Assembly: GCF_000336385.2 (NCBI RefSeq)
Contig: NZ_HG424465.1
Span: forward strand, 1-48,834
Source of the DNA: Lysobacter antibioticus HS124
GTDB taxonomy: Bacteria; Pseudomonadota; Gammaproteobacteria; Xanthomonadales; Xanthomonadaceae
Length of the DNA stretch: 48,834 bases
Direction of reading: 5' to 3'
The position numbers and the translations under genes were made by a program. Below are positions 16,148 through 24,779 of this stretch, piece by piece (position 1 is the stretch's first letter; each line of letters begins with the position of its first letter). The notes beneath the pieces were generated by a model. It had not been told where the DNA came from. It did no database searches and was given only the letters and a program-made list of their open reading frames with translations.

Positions 16148-16993
16148 TCAGCGGGCTAGAACGCTGGCGAGGTTGTCCCGGTACCGCCGGCTCAGGCGTA
16201 GGGTGTGGCCGCCCTGCAGGACCACGCTGGCGTCGCCCCGGCCCAAGCTGCGGATCTCGCAGATCCGGTCCAGGCGCACGATCGCGCCGCGATGGATGCG
16301 GGCGAAGTCCGCCGGGAGCTCGTCGGTCAGAGCGGCGAGCGACCGATCCATGAGCAGGCTGCGGCCGCCGGCGTGCACCTCGGCGTAGTCGCCGGCGGCG
16401 GCGATCCAGTCGATCTCGTGAAAGCGGACCAAGCGCGAGCCGGCGCCCACGCGAACCCACAACCCCTCGCTTTCGGGCCGTTCCGGCGCCGCCTCGGCGG
16501 CGCCGGGGCGCTGGCGCAGGTGCCGACGGATCAGCACGGCGATGATCAAAGCGGTATAGGCGAAGGCGGCCTTGTCCAAGTTGGCCAATACCACCGGCCA
16601 TACCATCGCCGACGGGTTCGGCAGCCCCGACCCATAAACGGGCCAGAAAACGACGACGAACAAGGCGACGTGCAGTGCGGTAGCGAACAAGTATCCGAAC
16701 ACGGCGATGGCCGCCTGCTGGACTTTGTTCAAACGGCTTGCGAATAAGCGATCGGCCGCGGCCATTATCGCCGGCGCCAAAACCGCCCAAACCGAGAATA
16801 TCGCCGCGGTATAGCCCAGCGTGCTCCACCAATCCTGAGGACGGCCCCGGTAGGCGGCGAAGGCCTGCCCTTGAGCTGCGCTGATCAAGGTCGCCAACGC
16901 CCACACCGCCACGCCCAGCAGTATCGAGCGCGCGCTGTGTGCAGGCAGGCGCGCCTCGATCTGGGTTCGAATCTTGTCCCACGCCTTTCGCAT
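16148..16993 (-). CDS. Membrane-bound LytTR transcription regulator
   Basis: The product has 281 residues. About four membrane segments fill residues 22-160 (ILLGVAVWALATLISAA, AIFSVWAVLAPAIMAA, AAIAVFGYLFATALHVALF, AAFAYTALIIAVLI). The C-terminal domain (about 180-280) is LytTR: IDWIAAAGDYAEVHAGG, ARIHRGAIVRLDRICEI and LRLSRRYRDNL. Membrane-anchored LytTR proteins are common in Xanthomonadaceae and often form a unit with a membrane partner. The partner and signal are unknown here; the Tiki-like gene downstream is the nearest candidate. Confidence 0.85.
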   Translation of the reverse strand: MRKAWDKIRTQIEARLPAHSARSILLGVAVWALATLISAAQGQAFAAYRGRPQDWWSTLGYTAAIFSVWAVLAPAIMAAADRLFASRLNKVQQAAIAVFGYLFATALHVALFVVVFWPVYGSGLPNPSAMVWPVVLANLDKAAFAYTALIIAVLIRRHLRQRPGAAEAAPERPESEGLWVRVGAGSRLVRFHEIDWIAAAGDYAEVHAGGRSLLMDRSLAALTDELPADFARIHRGAIVRLDRICEIRSLGRGDASVVLQGGHTLRLSRRYRDNLASVLAR

Positions 16994-17795
16994 CGAAGTT
17001 CGATTCTCTCGGGGAACTCGGAGCGGGAGTCTGCTGGGTTTTGCTGCGCTTGTAACCTGCCCTTGGTGGCGGCACGGCAGGGACAGCGCTCGCTCGCCGG
17101 CAGGCCCAGGCTCGCTTTCGTGGGCGCCTCGGCCCGCGGCGGTATCGCGATCCCGCCGGACGAGCTACCCGGCTCAGCCTAGCGCGTCGCCGCGCGCATG
17201 GAAGAACTCGGTGGCGGCCGCGCCCGCGCCCGATCGCCGCACGGTCCCCGCGCCTGGGCCGCCGCAGCCCCCTCGGGATCTGCTGCGCCCATGCGCGTGC
17301 TGCCGGCCGGCTGGAAGCCCTTGAGGTCGGCGAGACCTGGGATGTCCACGACGTCGAGCGGGCGTTCGACTTCCAGCGCCATTGGGCCGCACCGATGGAC
17401 CGTACGCCGCCTGGGCTGCGCGCCCATCTGCAGCAGATGGAATGGGAGGCGCGGGAAACCTCGCCGACGTTCGTGCGGCTCCATAGCTCGATGGGTATGC
17501 CTTAGATTCGCCGAGTACGACGGTGTGGAAGAGCGCCCGGTATCCGAACCGATGGGTAAGCGATTGGAGTTCCCTGCTGGGTATCGACCATCCACCAAAC
17601 TCAGGGATAGCAGCGCTCACAAAGCGAAGCACGATTTGTTTGCAAGTGAGTCAAGCCGTGCTTTATTGGTCGTAGAAACACGACACAACCCAACTCGCCA
17701 ATGGCCCGTCCGGACTCGGCCCTGAATTGCGTTTCAGGGGCGCCTTGGGTCTTTTGGTTGCGAATCCTCCTTGCCAAACTTTTCGAGTCGCAAAC
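16994..17795. other. Intergenic stretch with a possible decayed gene
   Basis: No gene is well supported in these 800 bp. A plus-strand frame from about 17305 to the TAG at 17503-17505 has plausible protein texture: RLEALEVGETWDVHDVERAF, then LRAHLQQMEWEARE and TFVRLHSSMG. It lacks a convincing start and matches nothing I recognise, so it may be the tail of a decayed gene. GC content falls to the right of 17500, before the next gene. Confidence 0.35.
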
Positions 17796-18473
17796 ATGAG
17801 CAGCGAAAACAAAATCCCCGACCCAAAAACAGCAATCTCTCTTTTAGAACGGTACAACGACGTAACTTTCGTCCTAATGATCGTCAACGCGGTTGCGGCC
17901 GCGGATCTGTTCCTGTCCTACAACCTCGGCAAGAATCTTCTAACCTTCGACTGGACGTTTGGAGTCCAGGGGCTTGGCGTCGGCTGGGTCGTACTTTTTT
18001 TCGTTTCCTTGCTACTCCTGTTCTCAGTTGGCAGCAGCGTAATAGTTGCCCTGGGCGAATATGTCTGGCGACTCTTGCCCGAGCGCGATATGCCGACTGG
18101 TGGCGGTCCAGATCCCTGGAACGTAACGCCGCGCCAACTTGAAGAACACGCCTTAGCCGAAAAGGACGCTCTCCTATTGAGTTTGGTCGTCAAGGCCAGA
18201 GAAGAGGACGACGCCAGGCGGCGTGATCATCAGCGCCGACTGTCGGTCACCGCATTGGCTTGGCCTCTACTGTTCGCCGAGTTGTACATGCCGGGGACGG
18301 TTGTTAACGGCGCCCCCACCTTTGTGCAGTTGATCTGCGGCGTTCTGGCGATCGGCTCTTTCATGCTGTTCATGGACTTGATGGAGCTTTCGCAGTACCG
18401 CCCGACCCAGATCTTCTACCCGCCGCTCGCACGTTTGTACCGACAGCGCTGGGAGAACCAGAGGGGGAGTTAG
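17796..18473 (+). CDS. Hypothetical integral membrane protein
   Basis: The product has 225 residues from ATG 17796 (MSSENKIPDP). Probable membrane segments are VTFVLMIVNAVAAADLFL (about 25-42), GLGVGWVVLFFVSLLLLFSV (about 60-80), ALAWPLLFAELYM (about 157-170) and LICGVLAIGSFMLFMDLM (about 180-198), with a charged cytoplasmic middle (KAREEDDARRRDHQRR). No family recognised. The upstream ribosome site is weak. Codon use is less GC-rich than in core genes, so acquisition is possible. Confidence 0.6.
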   Translation: MSSENKIPDPKTAISLLERYNDVTFVLMIVNAVAAADLFLSYNLGKNLLTFDWTFGVQGLGVGWVVLFFVSLLLLFSVGSSVIVALGEYVWRLLPERDMPTGGGPDPWNVTPRQLEEHALAEKDALLLSLVVKAREEDDARRRDHQRRLSVTALAWPLLFAELYMPGTVVNGAPTFVQLICGVLAIGSFMLFMDLMELSQYRPTQIFYPPLARLYRQRWENQRGS

Positions 18474-18510
18474 CCGCCGGAGGAGCCTGTAGCTGCCCCT
18501 GCATCCTATA

Positions 18511-18583
18511 GGCGCGTTCTATCGGGCTGTTTGCTCCCTTGCGTGAACCTACCAGTTCGAATCCGGTAGGCATGGGCGCGCCA
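18511..18583 (+). other. tRNA-like hairpin element
   Basis: A TTCGAAT loop (18556-18562) sits on an 8-bp stem with one mismatch (CCTACCAG / CCGGTAGG), like a lengthened tRNA T-arm. GGCGCGT at 18511-18517 can pair with GCGCGCC at 18576-18582, followed by A, as an acceptor stem would. The T-stem and acceptor are separated by five extra bases, and no clear anticodon arm is seen, so it is not a normal tRNA. It could be a tRNA relic or an unrelated structured RNA. Confidence 0.3.
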
Positions 18584-18725
18584 ATTTCCGGCGGGGAGCT
18601 CTCTCCGCGCTCCGCGCGCCCCTCTCAAAGCCTCTCTATCGGCGGGCTTCAGCGAGGGGCGTTTGGTTTTGGGAAGCCGGCACCCTGCGCGAATCCGCCC
18701 GTTTCCGCCTCACGGCGACCGATGC

Positions 18726-19475
18726 TCAACGGCGGCGGCTTATACATTGGCGCAACCGGTCCCGAGCCTGGTGGCCGCTGTGCCATTCGCCCCAGATGAA
18801 CGTCTCGTCGCCCGACGTGACCTCAAAGTCCTGCACATCCTTGATCGCATCCAGCAACGCCTGGGTTGAAGGAACCGCGAACATCACCATGCCCATCCGC
18901 TTTTCCCATGGAAAAGATCCGCGAAAAGCCTGCACCTGCTGAGTTTCTCCGGACTGTTTCAAGCTGAGGCGCTGCCGTACGATCTCTTTCGTCGGCGCAA
19001 TTCCGGCCCCATAAAAAGCGAGAAACGTGCCCGGATTCTCGCCGGCCCAGTCCATGAGCATGACGCCTCCCTGTGGCGTCAGAAAGCTGGCAAGACAAAT
19101 CTGCTTGTGATCGCTCCTGCTCGCCTCGGGATATTCCCAGTACCCCTGTTTCAGACGACGATAAGCGGGGTCCTTCATCCGCTCGGCCTCGCGCCATTCC
19201 TCGGCCTTGCGCGACCCTTCCATCAGGATCTTCCATTCTTCGGGGTCAAAACGCCGAAAAGGGAGGCCGTCGACATAGCTGCCGTTTTCTTCCTCTCGAT
19301 CACCCGCCGCCTCTTCGATGGGGCCCATCGGAGCACAGGCCTCCCACCCCGCACTTCCGCCCCCGGTCGGATAGTAGCCGGGTGGGCATCGACCCTCGGC
19401 GTGGGCCGGAGAGCCGAAGGCGCAAGCCAAAAGCGATAGGCCGGCAGAAAAGAACCAGTAAGACAACGGGCGCAT
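18726..19475 (-). CDS. Secreted hypothetical protein, DUF4189-like N-terminus
   Basis: The product has 249 residues with a signal peptide (YWFFSAGLSLLACAFGSPAHA). The mature start EGRCPPGYYPTGGGSAGWEA then CAPMG is typical of the small exported proteins often annotated DUF4189 in Xanthomonadaceae, but the usual DUF4189 core is not obvious further on. The middle is highly charged (EEWREAERMKDPAYRRLK). The C-terminal half (GVMLMDWAGENPGTFLAFYG, MGMVMFAVPSTQALLDAI) is unrecognised. No neighbour suggests a role. Confidence 0.6.
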   Translation of the reverse strand: MRPLSYWFFSAGLSLLACAFGSPAHAEGRCPPGYYPTGGGSAGWEACAPMGPIEEAAGDREEENGSYVDGLPFRRFDPEEWKILMEGSRKAEEWREAERMKDPAYRRLKQGYWEYPEASRSDHKQICLASFLTPQGGVMLMDWAGENPGTFLAFYGAGIAPTKEIVRQRLSLKQSGETQQVQAFRGSFPWEKRMGMVMFAVPSTQALLDAIKDVQDFEVTSGDETFIWGEWHSGHQARDRLRQCISRRR

Positions 19476-20323
19476 AAGAGGTCCTGTGGTTATTCGGTTC
19501 GACTTGTCAGAAGCGAACAGGTTCCGGCAGTTTCGAGATCATCGATCGCCCTCCTCTCCCCAAAAAAGGGCGCGTCCCCGTACTTCGTCCCCAAACCCGT
19601 CGGCGAGATTGCCTGCCTCCCGCTACAGCGCACTATATCGTCACAGATCGTGGTTTCGTTCAAATGGATCTTGAGCATACCGGTGGCCGACGGTCTGCCG
19701 CGTCGCGCTCGACTCAAAAGAGCGGTTTGATGGCGTGGATGAATCCACGGCCAGGAGTGGAACCATTCGTGTCCCGAACGCGACGATAGGGAGTTCCATC
19801 TGCAAGTGCGGAGTTTCCCATTCGCGAACGACTTCGGAATGCGGCGGCGGTGGGCCTGGCATTTCGGTGGTCGAAATTTGCGCAACAGCGGTGCGGTTGG
19901 CATTGGCGCCCAGGGTGCAGGGTTCCGCATTGTGGGTTCTCAAGCGATGCCGTCTTGATGGCGTTTGGCGGGATCTGCATCGGCCGCAAGATCGTCCAGA
20001 TCCCCAATCCCGGATGACACGCGTCCCAGCGGCGCCACCGAAAACGATCTGACGGTCGATCCGCCGCGGCTATGGACCGATCAGAGGGGGCGGCTACGAT
20101 CGAAACGTAGGCAAACGGTCTGGCTTGAGCTTGGCGATCCGGTCGCGGACCACGCACCGTTGTCGCCTGTGTTTTGCGACATTGCGGTGCTCGGCGAACT
20201 GCGGGTGCCGTAGCGCGTTGACCCAACGTCCAGGCGCGTTCGTCTGCCGGTCCGGTGTCTAGGGGCAGGCATCCACGGGTCCCCTTGGGCCGCAGATTGG
20301 CCGTCCAGGGGCGGGTAAATGCA
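19476..20323. other. Intergenic stretch without a supported gene
   Basis: About 850 bp with several overlapping frames on both strands. A minus-strand frame ending at 19714 (ALADGTPYRRVRDTNG, GRGFIHAIKPLF) has some protein texture but no start or family. The region may hold decayed genes. Nothing firm can be called. Confidence 0.4.
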
Positions 20324-20355
20324 TTGATATTGATGTATAGAACATCTGTTGATAT
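20324..20355. promoter_or_regulatory. Palindromic operator-like box 1
   Basis: GATGT-ATAGA-ACATC (20332-20346) is a perfect 5-5-5 inverted repeat. It is flanked by direct repeats TTGATAT at 20324-20330 and 20349-20355. The same core and right flank recur at 23936-23959 in front of an XRE regulator gene. Box 1 lies 46 bp upstream of the ATG at 20392. A binding site for that XRE protein is the simplest reading. Confidence 0.6.
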
Positions 20356-20391
20356 GCTCATTCCATCTCCCTGGCCCCTTGTGGGGCCTTG

Positions 20392-21195
20392 ATGCCGGAA
20401 GCCCCTGGAATGACATCTGCCCGACATGCCCGCGCAGCGACAAGGGCGCGAGATGCCCAGCCCGGTAGCGCCATGACCCCGGACCGAATGGCCTTTGTCG
20501 CATCCGCGCAAGGCGTGGACAGTGAGGGCGTGCCGGTGAGCGCCGTGGTCTTGTGCTGGCCCACGGTGCCGCAGGCATGGGTTGAGGTTGGGTATTGCTT
20601 GCGCGCCATGCTGGTTGAACGGGGGAGGATGCTGCCCGGCATACCTTTGCCGGCGCGAGCATCTTGGCTCCGCGATTGCGCGCCGCAACTGGCGGCTCCG
20701 TTTCAGCGAACCGCCCTGGCGGAGGAAACCTCCGTTGCGGCCCTGCTTTCTCGGGCGGCAATGCGTGTGGCCGTCACGGTGGTTGGTGTCGGTCCGTCTC
20801 GAGTTGCCGCGCCGAGTTCCCGGGCGATGCCCCTGGAGGGGTGCTTGACGACGTTTGACCGCGAAGCGAGTTCGGCATCGAAACGCGACTGTGCGTTCGT
20901 GGTCAGCGCGGCGCAGCCCGAGTCGATTCGAGCGGAGTATCTCGATTCGCTGGAGCTCGCGCGCTCCCGTATGCCGGGCTCGTCGCTGTTGCGAGACCTT
21001 CAGTTGACCTTTCTGCCGAGCGGTACGGAGCCTCTGCCGACGGAGCTGGCGAATGTGGTTGCCACTTCGGTGCTTCGCCATCTCCAGTCACACGGCGACA
21101 CCGACGCGGTGTTCGACGCCGTCAGGTCCAAGTTTGCGAACGATCCGTTCCCGCGGGGTTGGGGCAAGACCCGATTGAAACGTGCGACCCGATAA
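20392..21195 (+). CDS. Hypothetical protein downstream of operator box 1
   Basis: The product has about 267 residues from ATG 20392 (GGGG at 6 nt); ATG 20410 (GGAAG at 9 nt) is an alternative. No known family is recognised. It lacks a signal peptide and membrane segments. Stretches such as GVPVSAVVLCWPTVPQAWVE, AALLSRAAMRVAVTVVGVG and ELARSRMPGSSLLRDLQLTF suggest a folded alpha/beta protein. It is the only candidate target gene of box 1. The next small gene follows by 99 bp and may be co-transcribed. Confidence 0.5.
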   Translation: MPEAPGMTSARHARAATRARDAQPGSAMTPDRMAFVASAQGVDSEGVPVSAVVLCWPTVPQAWVEVGYCLRAMLVERGRMLPGIPLPARASWLRDCAPQLAAPFQRTALAEETSVAALLSRAAMRVAVTVVGVGPSRVAAPSSRAMPLEGCLTTFDREASSASKRDCAFVVSAAQPESIRAEYLDSLELARSRMPGSSLLRDLQLTFLPSGTEPLPTELANVVATSVLRHLQSHGDTDAVFDAVRSKFANDPFPRGWGKTRLKRATR

Positions 21196-21294
21196 AGCGC
21201 GCAAGCGATTGCGACCGCCCAATGCTCTGTGGAGCTTACGCATGTTGCGACAGCGGCTGATGGCAATGTCCTTCGGACCCAATGAGGTGATGCG

Positions 21295-21501
21295 GTGGTA
21301 GCCGGGAAGGAAGCGGATGAAATCCGACGGATGTGCATGGTGTTGTTCTGCGAATTGCAGGACATTCGTCAACGTCTCGATATCGTTCCTCTGGGCCTTC
21401 GGGATGAGGATGCTTATCGGGAGAAGGTCAAGACATACGTGAAATTGTTCGAAGATCGTATGAGTGCGGTGGAAGGGGGGCGGTCGGGTCGCGAGTTGTA
21501 G
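21295..21501 (+). CDS. Small helical hypothetical protein
   Basis: The product has 68 residues starting at GTG 21295, with GAGG 7 nt upstream. The sequence is amphipathic and helical (ADEIRRMCMVLFCELQDIRQ, YREKVKTYVKLFEDRMSAVE), with no cysteine cluster or membrane segment. No family recognised. It follows the box 1 gene on the same strand. The remaining 270 bp to the SulP gene hold nothing I can support. Confidence 0.45.
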   Translation: MVAGKEADEIRRMCMVLFCELQDIRQRLDIVPLGLRDEDAYREKVKTYVKLFEDRMSAVEGGRSGREL

Positions 21502-21770
21502 GCGACCTCGCTGCGTACTCCAGGGAGCAGAGAACGGAGCGGGCGAGACCGCCCGCGGGCGTTCAACGGCCGAAACGCGGCTGGCTGGGAAGCGGTGCGC
21601 TGGCCAGGGTGGTTGGGCATGGCCTGCGTGGCGGGTGTTCGGTTTTGAGCGTCGGGCACTCCCGCTTTACCGAAACCGCGCACCTGCCGGGCGCAGCGGC
21701 ATTCAGGGGGAATGAACTCGCTGCAACACGGTGGCTTGAGGCCGTTGTCGGCTAACGCTGTCGCGCATAC

Positions 21771-23468
21771 TCAGCTGCGCGGGCGCTGATCCGCGCGCAC
21801 CGATGCGATGGCCTCGGAAAAATCGGAGGCAAAACGCAGTTGCTGCCCATCGGGATGGATGTGCATCTGTCGCAGGATAGCCAGAGGCTGAGGGCGCAGG
21901 CCGGAAAGAATCACTCGCGTGCCCTGCAATTCGCAGCGGCGCAGAAACTGTGTCAAGGCGGTGACGCCGCTGGCGTCGATGAGCGGAACCCAGCGCATGC
22001 GCAGAATGAACACCTTCGGCGGCGTGGGCAGTTGGTTGAGCGCTTCGTCCAGGCGATTGGCCACGGCGAAGAACAAGGGCCCCGAAATCTGGAAAGCTTC
22101 GACGCCGGGCGGTAGCTGCGCGCGCTGGTCGAGCTCTTCCCCGTTGCCTTCGTCGTGATCGAGCAGCGAAATGTTCGATTGCATCTCGACGACTTCGCTC
22201 ATGCGGTGCATGAACAGGAAGCTTGCCAATACCAGGCCGACTTCGATGGCGACGGTCAGATCGAAAGCGACGGTGAGGGCGAAGGTCGCCAGCAGGATGG
22301 TTCTGTCGCCGATAGGGCCTTTCATCAGGTGAAGAAAACTTTCGACATCGGCCATCTGCCAGGCGACGACGACCAATAGGCCGGCGAGCGCGGCGAGCGG
22401 CACGTAGCCCATCAGGGGGGCGAGGACCAGCATGAAGATCAGCAGGAATCCGGCGTGGGCGATGCCCGCGACGGGTGTGCGGCCGCCGGCCCGGACGTTG
22501 ACCGCCGTGCGCGCGATCGCGCCGGTCGCCGGCAATCCGCCGAACAGCGCGCTCCCCACATTGGCCACGCCCTGCGCGACCAACTCGCCGTTGGATCGAT
22601 GACGCCCGCCAGTCATGCCGTCGGCGACCACGGCCGACAGCAAGGATTCGATGCCGGCCAGGAATGCGATCGTGAACGCGCTTGGAAACATCTCGAGCGT
22701 GCGCTCGAAAGGGATGCGTGGAATATCGAAGTCGGGCAGCGCGGCGGGTACGGCGCCGAAGCGGCGAGCGATGGTGTCCGCGGGCAGCGACAACGCCGTA
22801 CTGGCGATGGTCGCGATCAGCAACGCGATCAGAAACCCCGGCCAGTTCGGGCGCCAGCGGCGCAACGCCAGCACCAGGGCGATGCAGCCGAGTGCGAGCG
22901 ACGCGGGCGCCAGTTGCGCGCTGTCCAGGTGCTGGGCAAGGGCATGCATCCGCGCGAAGAACTCCGCCGGCAGCGCATCGATGCGCAGGCCGAGCAGATC
23001 CTTGATCTGGCTGAGGAAGATGCTGACGGCGATGCCCGCGGTGAAGCCCGTGACAACGGGTTGCGGGATGTATTTCATCAGCGCGCCGAGCCGCATCAAG
23101 CCGGCTGCGATCAACATCAGTCCTGCCAACAGGGTGCAGAGAATCAGCCCCTCGTAACCGAATTTCTGGATGACGGCGAAGACCACGGGAATGAACGCTG
23201 CGGTCGGGCCGCCAATCTGCACCCGCGAGCCACCGAGCAAGGAAATCAGCAGGCCGGCCACGATGGCCGTGTGCAGGCCCTTCTCCGGCGCGACGCCGGA
23301 GGCGATCGCCAGCGCCATCGCAAGCGGCAGCGCGACGATGGCGACAGTCAAGCCCGCGACGAGGTCGCGGCGAAAGTCCTCAAGGCGGTACCCATGCCGG
23401 AGGACCGTCAGCAGCTTCGGTTCGTACAGGCGCTGCAGCACGGAGAAGCGAGGCGACGGCGAGGCCAT
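21771..23468 (-). CDS. SulP-family anion transporter with STAS domain
   Basis: The product has 565 residues, a usual SulP length. The N-terminal 420 residues form the membrane core with family landmarks: DLVAGLTVAIVALPLAMALA, GLLISLLGGSRVQIGGPTAAF, ADGMTGGRHRSNGELVAQG and GLPATGAIARTAVNVRAGGR. The C-terminal STAS domain (about 440-555) includes LRMRWVPLIDASGVTAL. SulP proteins carry sulfate, bicarbonate or other anions, often with Na+ or H+. The gene starts 42 bp after the XRE regulator gene on the same strand, so both may share a promoter and respond together. Confidence 0.9.
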   Translation of the reverse strand: MASPSPRFSVLQRLYEPKLLTVLRHGYRLEDFRRDLVAGLTVAIVALPLAMALAIASGVAPEKGLHTAIVAGLLISLLGGSRVQIGGPTAAFIPVVFAVIQKFGYEGLILCTLLAGLMLIAAGLMRLGALMKYIPQPVVTGFTAGIAVSIFLSQIKDLLGLRIDALPAEFFARMHALAQHLDSAQLAPASLALGCIALVLALRRWRPNWPGFLIALLIATIASTALSLPADTIARRFGAVPAALPDFDIPRIPFERTLEMFPSAFTIAFLAGIESLLSAVVADGMTGGRHRSNGELVAQGVANVGSALFGGLPATGAIARTAVNVRAGGRTPVAGIAHAGFLLIFMLVLAPLMGYVPLAALAGLLVVVAWQMADVESFLHLMKGPIGDRTILLATFALTVAFDLTVAIEVGLVLASFLFMHRMSEVVEMQSNISLLDHDEGNGEELDQRAQLPPGVEAFQISGPLFFAVANRLDEALNQLPTPPKVFILRMRWVPLIDASGVTALTQFLRRCELQGTRVILSGLRPQPLAILRQMHIHPDGQQLRFASDFSEAIASVRADQRPRS

Positions 23469-23510
23469 GGGCGCGGTCCGCTTGGGCTTTGGGGGGCGTT
23501 CCCGGCGACG

Positions 23511-23774
23511 CTATCCCTGGTCGGAGGGAGGCGACTTGAGTCGCACCCCTCGACCGGTGCCGTAGCTGGGGGTGTTTTCACCGATCAGTTCGACGCCCGC
23601 CGCATCCAAGGCGTTGACGATCTTGGTCAGGGTGTCGACCACGCCGCGAACATTGCCCGGGCTGGCCTCCATGCGCTGAATCGTAGGAAGCGATACGCCC
23701 GCCTTCTCGGCCAGGGTTTTCTGATCCATGCCCAACAGAGCCCGGGCGGCGCGAAGCTGGCTGGCCGTGATCAA
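23511..23774 (-). CDS. Small XRE-type transcription regulator
   Basis: The product has 87 residues. The Cro/C1-type HTH is compact: ITASQLRAARALLGMDQKTL, AEKAGVSLPTIQRMEAS, then VVDTLTKIVNALDAAGVELI. I chose the TTG start at 23774 because AGGGG lies 7 nt upstream and the family usually begins right before ITASQLRAAR. A longer frame reaches 23879 without ribosome site or homology. A palindromic box lies 160 bp upstream, and a second copy lies at 20332. Self-control plus control of the flanking genes is likely. It precedes SulP in the same direction. Confidence 0.8.
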   Translation of the reverse strand: MITASQLRAARALLGMDQKTLAEKAGVSLPTIQRMEASPGNVRGVVDTLTKIVNALDAAGVELIGENTPSYGTGRGVRLKSPPSDQG

Positions 23775-23935
23775 CGCGGTGCCCCTGCAGACGAAATGGC
23801 GGGAGGCTGAGCAGCAGGAGCGGTAGGGCAAGTCATCGTGGCCGTCGATAGAGGGGGCAAGGCGACGAATGATCGCCAATTACGTGCAGTTCGACACCCG
23901 GCTGAGGCGCATGTCATTCTTACAGCATCTATCTT

Positions 23936-23959
23936 GATGTGCAAAACATCTATTGATAG
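23936..23959. promoter_or_regulatory. Palindromic operator-like box 2
   Basis: GATGT-GCAAA-ACATC (23936-23950) followed by TATTGATAG repeats the core and right flank of box 1 (ACATCT-R-TTGATA). It lies between the divergent XRE gene and the plus-strand gene at 24058. On the minus strand TTGCAC, 17 bp and AAGAAT could be a -35/-10 pair overlapped by the palindrome, which would fit autorepression. Confidence 0.6.
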
Positions 23960-24057
23960 GCTTTGTATATCCAATCTGATCATGGCCGAGCCGTGGGCGG
24001 GCGGTGCAAGTGCGCGCCCGTTCAGCGCATGACGCATCGTTGTCAGGAGTCCTTCGC

Positions 24058-24441
24058 ATGTCTGCGCCACTGCCCCAATTGAGCACGTTGACCTTTGTGG
24101 GCTTCCAGCTCACCGCTGCGGTTGAGATCGAACTGCAGGGCAATCTGACCTTCTTTGAGGTCTATCGGGCCATCGAGCAGGGAACCTTGTTGGACGAGGT
24201 CGCCCGAGTAGCGCCAGGGGCGTGCGACTTCAGCATTTACCCGCCAGGCGGTGAGCAGCGTGCGGGCTTGCACGAAGCGCTGCGTCGAGCCGCCGGCGGC
24301 ATCGAGGGGCGCGAGCGGCGCAAGGTCGGATTGATTTCCTCTGGCGTCCATTTGGTGTTGGCTTTGATCCTGGAGGCGATTCAGCAGTGCTATTGGATCG
24401 CACCCCGGGTGAATCTGCAGGACGCTCCCGCGGTCCAGTGA
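24058..24441 (+). CDS. Hypothetical protein divergent from the XRE gene
   Basis: The product has 127 residues from ATG 24058 (AGGAG 8 nt upstream). No family recognised. Segments: LTFVGFQLTAAVEIELQGNL, TFFEVYRAIEQGTLLDEVA, and a more hydrophobic GLISSGVHLVLALILEAIQQ near the C-terminus. It is soluble, perhaps with one amphipathic helix. It lies downstream of operator-like box 2 and 20 bp before the next small gene, so the pair may form an operon under the XRE regulator. Confidence 0.55.
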   Translation: MSAPLPQLSTLTFVGFQLTAAVEIELQGNLTFFEVYRAIEQGTLLDEVARVAPGACDFSIYPPGGEQRAGLHEALRRAAGGIEGRERRKVGLISSGVHLVLALILEAIQQCYWIAPRVNLQDAPAVQ

Positions 24442-24460
24442 CGGCAAAGAGAGGACAATC

Positions 24461-24703
24461 GTGCGGTTGGAGCCCGATCTGGAGTTGGCGGAGTTGCCTT
24501 GGCCGATCCTGGCATTCGTGGAGGACCACTTGGCGAACGACGATCGTTCGAGCGACGCGGAACTTGCGGCGCACTTCATGGCCAACGGCTTGACGCGTGC
24601 GCAAGCGATTGACGCGCTTCGCTTTCGCCAGGCGTATCAGGACGCCTTCTTCCTGACCCACGAAACCCCCATCCGCTGCGGAGCGCGTTGCCGTCGAGCC
24701 TGA
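24461..24703 (+). CDS. Small acidic hypothetical protein
   Basis: The product has 80 residues from GTG 24461 with GAGG about 5-8 nt upstream. The sequence is acidic and helical (EPDLELAELPWPILAFVEDH, SDAELAAHFMANGLTRAQAI) and has two cysteines near its end (RCGARCRRA). The middle part could be a short HTH-like or three-helix unit, but no family is recognised. It is 19 bp after the preceding gene. Confidence 0.5.
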   Translation: MRLEPDLELAELPWPILAFVEDHLANDDRSSDAELAAHFMANGLTRAQAIDALRFRQAYQDAFFLTHETPIRCGARCRRA

Positions 24704-24779
24704 CTCATCCATCCGACTGGTTGGCGCGCGGCCGCCGTTCTACGGTGCCGTTGGGTTCTCAGATTCTTTGGAGTTAAAA

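Noticed and set aside
18511-18583. A functional tRNA gene
   Set aside because: Five extra bases between T-stem and acceptor, no clear D-arm or anticodon arm.
19714-21081. A 455-codon minus-strand frame
   Set aside because: Arg/His/Gln-rich shadow of the plus-strand gene at 20392 for most of its length; only its last 40 codons look protein-like.
22455-23810. A 451-codon plus-strand frame over SulP
   Set aside because: Antisense shadow; SulP membrane and STAS motifs are on the minus strand.
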